Shown in pieces: positions 15,288 to 22,996 of a DNA stretch of 34,637 nucleotides. The stretch covers positions 1 to 34,637 of the IMG/VR virus record IMGVR_UViG_3300034082_003540, one strand, 5' to 3'. A program made the translations under genes and the position numbers. The notes under the pieces were generated by a model that worked only from the letters and a program-made list of their open reading frames with translations, was not told the origin of the DNA and made no database searches. The DNA comes from a virus. How positions within the stretch are numbered: position 1 is the first letter of the stretch; every line of letters starts with the position of its first letter.

Positions 15288-16139
15288 ATGAAGAAAAAAT
15301 TAAAACAAAAAGCGGCGAAGAAAAATCCTGAACCGATTTTAAAAAAAATAAAAAAAGTAAAGAAAGAACTAACTTTAAAAAATACTAAAAAAGTTAAACC
15401 GGCCATAGCGGAGGTAATAGAAGCGCCGGTGGTAACCGCAATCGAAAAAACGGGACCGAATGTTTATTTCACACGTGATACCGAACAAGGTATAATTGAA
15501 TACAATATGGCAACGGACCCAGCTGAGAGGAATCGAATATATAATGATAAAATACAATATGCATTTGAAAAAATAGCGGAGAACGTATACAACACATTTA
15601 AATTTAGTTATTCCGACGTAAGTCCACTTGAGGTACAAAAACAAGCCATATCCCATATGGTTGCAAATATAGACAAGTTTAAAGCCGGTAAGGGAAAGGC
15701 GTTCAGTTATTTTTCAATCGTTGCAAAGAATTGGTTTATATTAGACAATAATAATAATTATCGTAGATTCAAGAAACATATAGAAATATGCGAACATCCG
15801 AGTGATTCGGGTGAATTTGTGATTGAACCGGAACATCAAAAGCGTAACACTGAAGTGAAGGAGTTTATAGAACTAATGGTTGATTTTTGGGATAATAACG
15901 TAAACAAGTATTTCACGAAGGAACGAGACCTTGAGATTGCGAATGCGGTCGTGGAGATATTCAGAAATAGTGGAAGAATAGACGTTTTCAATAAAAAGGC
16001 TCTTTATTTGTATATTAGAGATATTGCCGGTTGCCAGACACAACATATCACTAAAGTAATAAATCGGATGAAAGCGGCTCAAAGGGAAATAGCAGCCCAA
16101 TATTTCTCCAGAGGCACGGTAAATTCTTCGTTGTATTAA
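15288..16139 (+). CDS. gp55: Late-transcription RNA polymerase sigma factor, T4 gp55-like
   Basis: This is a 283-residue protein. After a lysine-rich N-terminal extension (about residues 1-37), the segment about 60-155 resembles the region-2 core of T4-type late sigma factors: YFTRDTEQGIIEYN, KIQYAFEKIAENVYNTF, and KAFSYFSIVAKNWFI (about 137-151), the stretch expected to bind core polymerase and the -10 box. gp55-type factors lack most of sigma70 region 4 and direct polymerase to short AT-rich late promoters. The family is divergent, so the call rests on this motif, the size and the position just ahead of the structural genes. A recurrent TATTTAT box precedes several of those genes. The basic N-terminal extension is unusual compared with the shorter T4 protein (185 residues). 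Confidence 0.75.
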   Translation: MKKKLKQKAAKKNPEPILKKIKKVKKELTLKNTKKVKPAIAEVIEAPVVTAIEKTGPNVYFTRDTEQGIIEYNMATDPAERNRIYNDKIQYAFEKIAENVYNTFKFSYSDVSPLEVQKQAISHMVANIDKFKAGKGKAFSYFSIVAKNWFILDNNNNYRRFKKHIEICEHPSDSGEFVIEPEHQKRNTEVKEFIELMVDFWDNNVNKYFTKERDLEIANAVVEIFRNSGRIDVFNKKALYLYIRDIAGCQTQHITKVINRMKAAQREIAAQYFSRGTVNSSLY

Positions 16140-16193
16140 TATAATAAGTAAAAATCTACATAGCCAACATCTCCGAAAACATGGGTGTTGGAC

Positions 16194-16205
16194 TATTTAT
16201 ATATA
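16194..16205 (+). promoter_or_regulatory. TATTTAT box ahead of the first structural gene
   Basis: TATTTATATATA (16194-16205) sits 2 bp before the preferred ATG at 16208. It is one of six similar boxes ahead of structural genes. It falls inside the longer upstream reading frame, which supports the downstream start. Confidence 0.35.
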
Positions 16206-16207
16206 CA

Positions 16208-16594
16208 ATGGAAAATGATTTTGAGATATTCAAGGGAAAGAACTTCTCCGATCTTTGCAAAGATATTGTGAAGAATTCGGAGGAGAAGAAAAACACGTTG
16301 GACATCTTGGTCACCGACTTACGAGAGATGATAAAAACTATCAATGACGCGACCATGATTGTTCCTCTGTTGAAGGAATACTTCGATGTGGGGGTAAGAA
16401 ATGACGAGCAGCTTATTAAATTGGCTGCAATAATCCAGAGATTGATGGCTGGCAAGACCGGTGGGGAAGATTCTGGTAATATGATACTCACAGACGAAGA
16501 GAGAAAGCAGTTGATGGCAAGTGTAGAGCAAGTAGTTGCGGCTTCCAAAGAACCGGTTGAAGTGGTGGATAAGCCGGTAAAAGATAAAAAATAA
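16208..16594 (+). CDS. Hypothetical protein, baseplate-block leader gene
   Basis: The preferred start at 16208 gives 128 residues (MENDFEIFKGKNFSDLCKDI). An upstream ATG at 16181 adds nine hydrophobic residues, but they are encoded by the TATTTATA-type box. The protein is helical and charged (SEEKKNTLDILVTDLREMIKTI), with an acidic/lysine C terminus. The stop overlaps the next ATG by one base (TAATG), so translation is coupled to the putative spike gene. It may be a chaperone or small baseplate component; no family is recognised. Confidence 0.6.
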   Translation: MENDFEIFKGKNFSDLCKDIVKNSEEKKNTLDILVTDLREMIKTINDATMIVPLLKEYFDVGVRNDEQLIKLAAIIQRLMAGKTGGEDSGNMILTDEERKQLMASVEQVVAASKEPVEVVDKPVKDKK

Positions 16595-18120
16595 TGGCAT
16601 ACGAAAAAATCAAAAAGAATTTTGAATCTGCCCGTATACAAGAGGATAAGCTTGCATCGCAGAGATTCGTCCGTGAATATAAGCACGACAAAATTGAATT
16701 TTATGAATTTGAACCAGCGGTTGTGTTAGATATAATTCTCGATAGAGAACATCCTGTATTCCTAGAACAGTATACAGATGTGTTAGATTTCCCACCGGAC
16801 ATAACTGGAGGAACTCCTACTCAAAAACAACGTGATTACTCGTGGATAGGTAGAATAAAATTTAGATTCTATTATAGTCAAAAGGGGCAGCGAAAAGAAA
16901 CTCTATATTGGGCTTTGCCATTGGAGAATACGGGTATAATAGAATATCCATTGTTAAATGAAGTTGTATCGGTCGTAAAATACTTAGACAACTATTATTA
17001 TACAAAAAAAGTTAACTTGAAGAGTTTAGTAAACGCAAGTGTGGACTTTGCAATAGAACGCAGAGCTGGCCTAGTTGAGGAAAATTTTGATGAATTCTCT
17101 GGTCAGCCGGACGCACCGATGTTTGGACCAAAGTCGAAGATGAATGCATCGGGTGGTCCAAATTACGAAGGAGTACTGGGGAGTTATTTTAAGTTTAATC
17201 CTAAAATAAGAACTTTAAAAAAGTATGAAGGCGACCTTTCACTTGAATCCAGATTTGGTTCTTCCATACGATTTGGTGCATATGATGAAAACAGATCTAT
17301 AGACAATGGGTTGGGACAATATTCCGAGAATGGCGGAAATCCGTATGTATTGTTAAGAAATAGACAAGCCACGGTGTCAACGAATCCGTCAGATTCTGGA
17401 TTCACCGCGAAGGGGTATGTAACCGAATCTATTAACCAAGATGGATCCTCTATACACATGACATCCGGCAAGACCATATCAGAATTTATAACAACTTGTA
17501 ACAAAGTTTTATTTCAATCCGATATAAAAGAAGAACAATCGAATTTTTCCCCCGACGCAGCAACTAATTTTAAATATCCAACTTTAGACGGGGACCAAGT
17601 TATTATAAACAGTGATAGACTTATATTCTCTTCACGTGCAAAAGAAACTTTTCATTTTTCCAAGAAGAGACTGGCGATGGTAACCGACGATGAATTTACT
17701 ATAGATGCGCACAAGCAAATAGTTTTGACCACAAACGATAAAACCACGATCAATTCTCCCAAAATATATCTAGGCGCATTTGATGATGCGGACGAACCCG
17801 TTCTATTAGGCAGAACAAGTGTATTTTGGATATATCAATTATGCAACTGGATGATTGCTCAGACGGATCTGTTGATTTCTCAAGCAGAAGAATGGCACGC
17901 TGTACATATCCACGAAAAAGACTCCCGTAAAGACGAACAAGTCGCGCCCAAGGCGGATTGGTCGAATAAGATGAAAGAATATGCCGCCAGTCTAAAGAAT
18001 ATGAAGCAAGACCTCATAGATTTGAGAGACAAGTTGCCAACGTTGATGAGTACACGTGTGTTTACGGTTGGTGGGGGTGGTGCACCTGGGTATGATGGTG
18101 GAGAATTAAAAACAAAATAA
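16594..18120 (+). CDS. Putative baseplate central spike/hub protein (gp5/VgrG-like)
   Basis: This is a 508-residue protein. A possible OB-fold region (about residues 84-145; YSWIGRIKFRFYYS, PLLNEVVSVVKYLDNYYY) resembles the N-terminal domain of gp5-type spikes. The middle (about 190-275) has EGDLSLESRFGSSIRFG. A repetitive beta segment (about 328-395) reads VIINSDRLIFSSRAKETFHF, then TIDAHKQIVLTT and TINSPKIYLG. It has the alternating pattern of the gp5/VgrG triple-stranded beta-helix. A helical C terminus follows. No lysozyme domain is seen, unlike T4 gp5. The gene lies upstream of gp25- and gp6-like genes, as expected for a baseplate cluster. The call rests on the fold-like pattern and context, not on a strong motif. 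Confidence 0.6.
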   Translation: MAYEKIKKNFESARIQEDKLASQRFVREYKHDKIEFYEFEPAVVLDIILDREHPVFLEQYTDVLDFPPDITGGTPTQKQRDYSWIGRIKFRFYYSQKGQRKETLYWALPLENTGIIEYPLLNEVVSVVKYLDNYYYTKKVNLKSLVNASVDFAIERRAGLVEENFDEFSGQPDAPMFGPKSKMNASGGPNYEGVLGSYFKFNPKIRTLKKYEGDLSLESRFGSSIRFGAYDENRSIDNGLGQYSENGGNPYVLLRNRQATVSTNPSDSGFTAKGYVTESINQDGSSIHMTSGKTISEFITTCNKVLFQSDIKEEQSNFSPDAATNFKYPTLDGDQVIINSDRLIFSSRAKETFHFSKKRLAMVTDDEFTIDAHKQIVLTTNDKTTINSPKIYLGAFDDADEPVLLGRTSVFWIYQLCNWMIAQTDLLISQAEEWHAVHIHEKDSRKDEQVAPKADWSNKMKEYAASLKNMKQDLIDLRDKLPTLMSTRVFTVGGGGAPGYDGGELKTK

Positions 18121-18121
18121 C

Positions 18122-18691
18122 ATGTCGAGTTTACCCATACCGGCAATATCTGCCCCGAAGATTCCAGCTATAAGCTTACCGAGCGCCCCTGCGCTTCCAT
18201 CAGCGATATCTATACCTAAGCTTCCACCTGTACCAAATATACCAGCTCTACCGAAGCTAGACATACCAAAAATAGAAGCCCCGAAACTTGCAGTTCCTGA
18301 TATCCCCAAGATCGAAATTCCAAAAATACCGGTTCCAAAGATCGAAATTCCAAAGGTTAATATAAAAATACCGTCTGGGTTGGATGGTATTACGGGTGGG
18401 GTTAAAAAACCAGAATTTTCACAAAATACCATTGGCAGTATTGGGGGTATAGTAAAATCGTTCAGTATAGGTCTTCCTTCTTTACCGACATTACCAACCT
18501 TGCCGACATTACCAACCTTGCCAACATTACCAACCTTGCCGCCCGTACCTAACATTGCATCACTTTCGCCTAATTTGCCCCCGATGTCTTCAATTGGGGG
18601 GCCGGTGATATCCTCCACGGTCACATCCGTGACGGAAAAAGCGCGTTCGGTGACTACATCACTTAATGTGCCCGAAATTGGAATAAAATAA
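18122..18691 (+). CDS. Proline-rich low-complexity protein of the baseplate block
   Basis: This 189-residue protein is dominated by Pro-X-X and Ile-Pro-Lys repeats: PKIPAISLPSAPALP, then PKIEIPKIPVPKIEIPKV, and a run of LPT triplets (about residues 121-138). It starts 1 bp after the spike gene. The middle module IPSGLDGITGGVKKPEFS looks less repetitive. Such extended, stiff sequences suit a linker or spike-associated structural piece, but no family is recognised. An overlapping minus-strand open frame of 328 codons runs through this low-complexity region and is treated as a shadow. Confidence 0.6.
   Translation: MSSLPIPAISAPKIPAISLPSAPALPSAISIPKLPPVPNIPALPKLDIPKIEAPKLAVPDIPKIEIPKIPVPKIEIPKVNIKIPSGLDGITGGVKKPEFSQNTIGSIGGIVKSFSIGLPSLPTLPTLPTLPTLPTLPTLPPVPNIASLSPNLPPMSSIGGPVISSTVTSVTEKARSVTTSLNVPEIGIK
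18482..18535 (+). repeat. Three tandem 18-bp coding repeats
   Basis: Three copies of TTRCCRACATTACCAACC (18482-18499, 18500-18517, 18518-18535) encode LPTLPT units. They differ at only two positions, consistent with recent slippage expansion inside the proline-rich gene. Confidence 0.85.
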
Positions 18692-18699
18692 AACAACTC

Positions 18700-18709
18700 T
18701 ATATTTATA
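18700..18709 (+). promoter_or_regulatory. TATATTTATA box
   Basis: TATATTTATA (18700-18709) ends 6 bp before the ATG at 18716. It matches the boxes before 21531 and 32718 exactly. If it is a -10 element, the transcript would begin almost at the start codon. Confidence 0.35.
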
Positions 18710-18715
18710 GTATAT

Positions 18716-19162
18716 ATGAAAAAGAATGAATTAGTTGATATAATTAGAACCTTGGTAAAAGAAGAAGTAAATAACGCACTTCCACAGTTATTGATGGAAG
18801 TTTTAGCTGAGAGACTATCAGAGAATTCGGCAGCAATATTGGAAAATAGAGCGGCCACAACACAACGACCGGTTAAGAGTAAGGTGGAAGTATCCACGGA
18901 GGAACCATCGGTTTCGGTCCCAGTCGTGCAACCGCAGATAATGTATTCTAAAAATCCAATATTGAACCAAGTTCTAAACGAAACCACAGGCGGAATACCA
19001 ACCGAAGCAACCATGCAAAGTTCAGTCGATATTTTACAAAAAATGACTCCGCAACAATTGAATGAAAATAAGGAAGTTGCCGCCGTAGCCAACGCTTTGA
19101 AAAAAGATTATAGATCACTTTTAAAAGCAATGGATAAAAAAATCAGTGAAAAGCGTCGTTAA
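18716..19162 (+). CDS. Hypothetical helical protein upstream of gp25
   Basis: This is a 148-residue protein. The N-terminal helix (MKKNELVDIIRTLVKEEVNNALPQLLMEVL) is amphipathic. The middle (about 45-75) is Val/Pro/Thr-rich and probably disordered, and the C terminus is lysine/arginine-rich (KKDYRSLLKAMDKKISEKRR). It lies 3 bp before the gp25-like gene. The pattern of helix, linker and basic tail is common in small assembly factors. I cannot assign a family. Confidence 0.6.
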   Translation: MKKNELVDIIRTLVKEEVNNALPQLLMEVLAERLSENSAAILENRAATTQRPVKSKVEVSTEEPSVSVPVVQPQIMYSKNPILNQVLNETTGGIPTEATMQSSVDILQKMTPQQLNENKEVAAVANALKKDYRSLLKAMDKKISEKRR

Positions 19163-19165
19163 TCA

Positions 19166-19576
19166 ATGTCTACCGCAGTAAAAACTCCAATCGGTTTAAC
19201 CTTTCCCATATCACATGGTCCTATGGGTTATTTTAACCAAAGTTTTGATGTGGTCGATCAAGTAAAATCAAATCTTTATCTTTTATTAAATACCAAAAAA
19301 GGAGAACGAAGATTTAATCTGGACTTTGGTTCTTCGCTCTATAACGTTTTATTTAATTTTAATAATGAAGAATTACAAACTATTTTGGAAAGTTCTATAA
19401 AAAAGGACGTGAGAAAATGGCTGCCATATGTCGATATAAAAAGTGTGACAATCAGTGATTCGGACGAAGAAAAAGATGGGTATCATGTAAAAATATCCGT
19501 TGTATTTACCGCAGACAATGTTGGTATAACATCTCCACAAAATATTACATTGGTTGCCGCACAAGGAAATATATGA
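19166..19576 (+). CDS. gp25: Baseplate wedge protein, gp25-like
   Basis: This 136-residue protein matches T4 gp25 and the related sheath-initiator family (GPW_gp25) in size (T4 gp25 is 132). The core GERRFNLDFGSSLYNVLFN (about residues 49-67) corresponds to the family's EPR-type motif, here ERR, and the N terminus GLTFPISHGPMGYF is the usual lead-in. It nucleates the contractile sheath by sitting on the wedge. It overlaps the gp6-like gene by 4 nt (ATGA), an order kept in many contractile tail systems. Confidence 0.9.
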   Translation: MSTAVKTPIGLTFPISHGPMGYFNQSFDVVDQVKSNLYLLLNTKKGERRFNLDFGSSLYNVLFNFNNEELQTILESSIKKDVRKWLPYVDIKSVTISDSDEEKDGYHVKISVVFTADNVGITSPQNITLVAAQGNI

Positions 19577-21459
19577 TACTAGAAACTCAAAAGTCATTTC
19601 AACCGGCAAAAAAAGATATAAAATATCTAAACAAAGACTTTTCCCAATTGAAAAAGTCTCTAGTTGATTTTGCTAAGGTATATTATCCTAACACATACAA
19701 GGACTTCAGTGAAGCGTCGGTCGGTATGATGTTTATCGAAATGGCAGCTTACGTTGGAGATGTTTTGTCTTACTACGTAGACTATCAATTCAAGGAGTCG
19801 ATGCTTGTAAATTCTGAAGAAAGACAAAATATCATAGACTCGGCCCGATCCCTCGGGTACAGAGTAAAAGTGTCAACCCCGTCGGTAACTTCACTTGATG
19901 TTTATCAGCTCGTGCCATCCAAGACGGATGCAAACGGAGACATCGTCCCCGACTTAACTTATGCTCAAATAATAAAGCCGGGCATGACTTCTATTAGCGA
20001 TAATGGCGTAAGTTTCATAACAAACTTCCCAGTTGATTTCACAGTTGACACAAAAAATGATCCATTGGAAATATCGGTGTATCAAAGAAACTCGTCTGGA
20101 CAACCTGAATTTTATGTTTTGAAAAAGACGGTTACAGCCTCAGCTGGGCAGATAATAACAAAAACCGTGCCCGTGTCGGACCCAACATCATTCTACAGAT
20201 TGGAATTAGCCGAGGCCAACGTCATCGGCATAATGGACATATACGATTCCGATGGAAACCGTTGGTATGAAACAGAGTATTTGGCTCAAGATATGGTTCC
20301 GATAGATTCGGAAAACATATTCAAGAATGATATGGTGATGTCGAAATATAGAGACACAGCTCCGTTTTTAATAAAGTTCTTGAGAACCTCAAGAAGATTC
20401 ATCACGGGTACAAATTCTGACGACACGACTTTTATAGAATTTGGATCCGGAACAAACGTGAAAGACGACGAAATAATAATTCCAAATATAAATACAGTTT
20501 CAAATCAATCGCTATTTAGAACGGAAAATGTTTCGTATGACCCAGCGAACTTTTTATCATCGAAATCATACGGGCAAGCACCTGCGAATACAACATTGAC
20601 AATACGATACGTTGTCGGTGGTGGCGTCACAAGCAATGTAAATGCAAATTCGATAACAAACGTAACGTCTGTTGAATTTTTTGGGGATATAACGGAGCTT
20701 CCAAACCTAGAGCAAAATCTAACAAGTACAGTTAGACGTTCTATAAAAGTCAATAATTCTATACCCGCCGTCGGCGGCATGGGCAGTGAATCAAATGATA
20801 GTATCAGAACAAACGCCCTCGCAAATTATTCCGCTCAAAATAGAGCGGTAACTCAGCAAGACTATATAGTCAGATCGTATGCAATGCCTTCGAAATATGG
20901 ATCTATCGCAAAGGCATACGCAATAGCAGATCAAACCGTGGATACTTCAAACACCAATCACAATCCGTTTGCGGTCAATTTATATATACTCTGCTATAAC
21001 AGTCAAAAGAAACTAATACCATCAAACCTTGCTATCCAAGAAAATCTAAAAACCTATCTAAATCAATATCGGATGTTAACAGACTCAGTCAACATAATAG
21101 ATGGTTATATTATAAACATAGGGGTAGATTTTGGAATAATTGTATATAAAAACTACAACAAGCGAGATGTACTAACCAACTGTTTGACTACAGCCCAACA
21201 ATATTTTGACATAGACAATGCTCAATTCTGCCAACCAATCAATCTAAGTAGACTGGAGCTAGAAATAAGTAGAGTCGACGGCGTACAGTCTGTAAATTAC
21301 CTAAAACTTAAAAACTTGACCGTCAGAGATGGTGATTATTCCCCATACGAATACAATATTCAAAGTGCAACTGTTGACAAGGTCATATACCCGTCGTTAG
21401 ATCCATCGGTGTTTGAAGTAAAATATCCAACCAAGGATATTGTCGGAAAAGTGCTATAA
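19573..21459 (+). CDS. gp6: Baseplate wedge protein, gp6/gpJ-like
   Basis: This 628-residue protein is close to T4 gp6 (660). The N terminus (VYYPNTYKDFSEASVGMMFIEMAAYVGDVLSYYVDYQ) carries the F-x-E...GxxxIEMxAYVGDVLxYYxD signature of gp6-type wedge proteins. A central segment (about 400-430; GGMGSESNDSIRTNALANYSAQNRAVTQQDY) matches the conserved baseplate_J core. gp6 forms the inner ring of the baseplate that drives its hexagon-to-star change. The gene is translationally coupled to gp25 and is followed by a 71-bp gap with a TATATTTATA box before the next gene. Confidence 0.88.
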   Translation: MILETQKSFQPAKKDIKYLNKDFSQLKKSLVDFAKVYYPNTYKDFSEASVGMMFIEMAAYVGDVLSYYVDYQFKESMLVNSEERQNIIDSARSLGYRVKVSTPSVTSLDVYQLVPSKTDANGDIVPDLTYAQIIKPGMTSISDNGVSFITNFPVDFTVDTKNDPLEISVYQRNSSGQPEFYVLKKTVTASAGQIITKTVPVSDPTSFYRLELAEANVIGIMDIYDSDGNRWYETEYLAQDMVPIDSENIFKNDMVMSKYRDTAPFLIKFLRTSRRFITGTNSDDTTFIEFGSGTNVKDDEIIIPNINTVSNQSLFRTENVSYDPANFLSSKSYGQAPANTTLTIRYVVGGGVTSNVNANSITNVTSVEFFGDITELPNLEQNLTSTVRRSIKVNNSIPAVGGMGSESNDSIRTNALANYSAQNRAVTQQDYIVRSYAMPSKYGSIAKAYAIADQTVDTSNTNHNPFAVNLYILCYNSQKKLIPSNLAIQENLKTYLNQYRMLTDSVNIIDGYIINIGVDFGIIVYKNYNKRDVLTNCLTTAQQYFDIDNAQFCQPINLSRLELEISRVDGVQSVNYLKLKNLTVRDGDYSPYEYNIQSATVDKVIYPSLDPSVFEVKYPTKDIVGKVL

Positions 21460-21503
21460 TATTTTACCATTCGCTTTTAGAATGTATATTTTTCGGCGAG
21501 TTG

Positions 21504-21513
21504 TATATTTATA
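21504..21513 (+). promoter_or_regulatory. TATATTTATA box
   Basis: TATATTTATA (21504-21513) lies in the gap after the gp6-like gene, 17 bp before the ATG at 21531. The same ten bases occur before 18716 and 32718. It is a plausible late promoter element for the gp55-like factor. Confidence 0.45.
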
Positions 21514-21530
21514 TAGTATTAATCACAGTC

Positions 21531-22781
21531 ATGCATTACTTTTTATATCCAACCAAAGACGCATTTATTTCCAGTAACCCCGTTCTGATGTTTAAGAACA
21601 CTGGGTTGGACGAGATACTCGAAATCGAAAAAAGAACAAGTTATTATGCATGCGGTAGTACCGAAGGAAACTTGGGTGCAGTTTTAACTAGAGTATTGTT
21701 GCATTTTGACCTGACCCAAATATCACAGTCGATAGCATGTGGACAAATAACAAGTCCACGATTTTATTTGAACTTAAAAGTCTGCGAATCCATGGAAGTT
21801 CCGAGTGAATACACGCTCGCGGCATATCCTATATCGGAATCTTGGCAAATGGGAACTGGATATAAGTTTGATGAGAACGATTACTCTGACGGGGCAAGTT
21901 GGAAATTCAGAGACGGGCAAACAAAACCTTGGTACAGCAGCTCATTTGCAAGCTGCGACGGTGGTGGAGTTTGGTGGGTATCTGGAAGCTTGATTGGGTC
22001 TGGTTCCGGTTACGTCGAACCGCCGTATGTGAATCCAAATCCATATGATTTGTATCCCGATTGCCCAAGCACAACCACAACCGCAGCGCCGACCCCACCC
22101 GTTGCCCCTATCACTGGTGGACTAGCTTGTTCGCAGTCTTTTTACTATCAATCGTCGGACGTGCGCATGGATGTAACAAACATCGTAAATGCGTGGATAT
22201 CCAATACGGTTGTAAACAATGGATTAATAGTGATGCACAGCGATGAAACTAGTTCCTTGGACTACGGAACATTGCGTTTTTTCTCAAAAGAAACTAACAC
22301 CATATATTCACCATATTTGGATGTTGCTTGGGAAGATTCAGAGATAGCTTGGATGTCGCCTGGGTTCAATACATCAAGTGCAGAACCAATTCAAATACGA
22401 GATGCTGTTGTATCCATGAAGAATATGACCAAGGAGTACAAATATGGATCCATCCTTAGAATGGATGTCACTCCTAGAAAGCGTTATCCAGTAAAAACGT
22501 TTGCGAGAGGACCGAATGATATTCAAAGATTTTCCGATTATTTATATCCCTACTACTTACCATCCGCCAGTTACTACGTGATAAAAGACGCGGAGTCCGA
22601 GGAAGATATTATACCATATGACGCTTATACTCAATTGAGTTTTGATTCATATGGAAATTATTTCATGTTGGATACGAGTGGATTGCCGCAAGAAAGATAT
22701 TTTAAAGTTCAAATAAGATCCGAACAAAGCGGTTCTATAATGACATTTGATATTCCCACGCCATTTAAGATCTCGCGATGA
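21531..22781 (+). CDS. DNRLRE-like structural protein with PT-rich linker
   Basis: The frame is open from a TTG at 21501, but the ATG at 21531 is preferred because the upstream codons coincide with the TATATTTATA box. This gives 416 residues. Features include SESWQMGTGYKF (about residue 93), WWVSGSL and DVTNIVNAWIS...NNGLIVMHSDE with LRFFSKETN...SPYLDV (about 205-265). This is the WxxGxG / D+TxxVxxW / NxGLxL pattern of DNRLRE-type beta domains found in secreted and wall-associated proteins. A CPSTTTTAAPTPP linker (about 180-192) interrupts the domain and echoes the stalk genes. It sits between gp6-like and the giant tail protein, so a peripheral baseplate role is likely. It overlaps the next gene by 4 nt. 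Confidence 0.6.
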   Translation: MHYFLYPTKDAFISSNPVLMFKNTGLDEILEIEKRTSYYACGSTEGNLGAVLTRVLLHFDLTQISQSIACGQITSPRFYLNLKVCESMEVPSEYTLAAYPISESWQMGTGYKFDENDYSDGASWKFRDGQTKPWYSSSFASCDGGGVWWVSGSLIGSGSGYVEPPYVNPNPYDLYPDCPSTTTTAAPTPPVAPITGGLACSQSFYYQSSDVRMDVTNIVNAWISNTVVNNGLIVMHSDETSSLDYGTLRFFSKETNTIYSPYLDVAWEDSEIAWMSPGFNTSSAEPIQIRDAVVSMKNMTKEYKYGSILRMDVTPRKRYPVKTFARGPNDIQRFSDYLYPYYLPSASYYVIKDAESEEDIIPYDAYTQLSFDSYGNYFMLDTSGLPQERYFKVQIRSEQSGSIMTFDIPTPFKISR

Positions 22782-22996
22782 ACGTAAATCCATATCTATC
22801 CAATTATTCTCAAGATGATATTCTGAGTTTATATTCCAGTGGATCTATTCAGCCAAGAATAGACGAGTCTGCAAACTTAATATTGGAAAACACATCTTCT
22901 TTGTTTGCATCTTCAATAACGATTCCTCTGAAAAACACTCAGGCAAATAATGTAAAAGTGGAAACAAAATACTCGGTTGTATTCACGGAACTATGA
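22778..22996 (+). CDS. Small hypothetical protein coupled to the giant tail protein
   Basis: This 72-residue protein (MNVNPYLSNYSQDDILSLYSSG) overlaps both neighbours by 4 nt (ATGA-type junctions), a sign of strict translational coupling. It has no membrane segment. The C-terminal half looks beta-rich (NVKVETKYSVVFTEL). It is probably a small baseplate or chaperone component; no family is recognised. Confidence 0.6.
   Translation: MNVNPYLSNYSQDDILSLYSSGSIQPRIDESANLILENTSSLFASSITIPLKNTQANNVKVETKYSVVFTEL

Noticed and set aside
18106-19092. 328-codon minus-strand open frame with GKVGNVGKVGN repeats, collagen-like
   Set aside because: It runs antisense across two well-placed plus-strand genes and gets its length and repeats from the low-complexity proline-rich region.
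21501-21530. TTG start adding ten residues to the DNRLRE-like protein
   Set aside because: These codons coincide with the TATATTTATA box, and an ATG with the usual phage-like N terminus follows at 21531.
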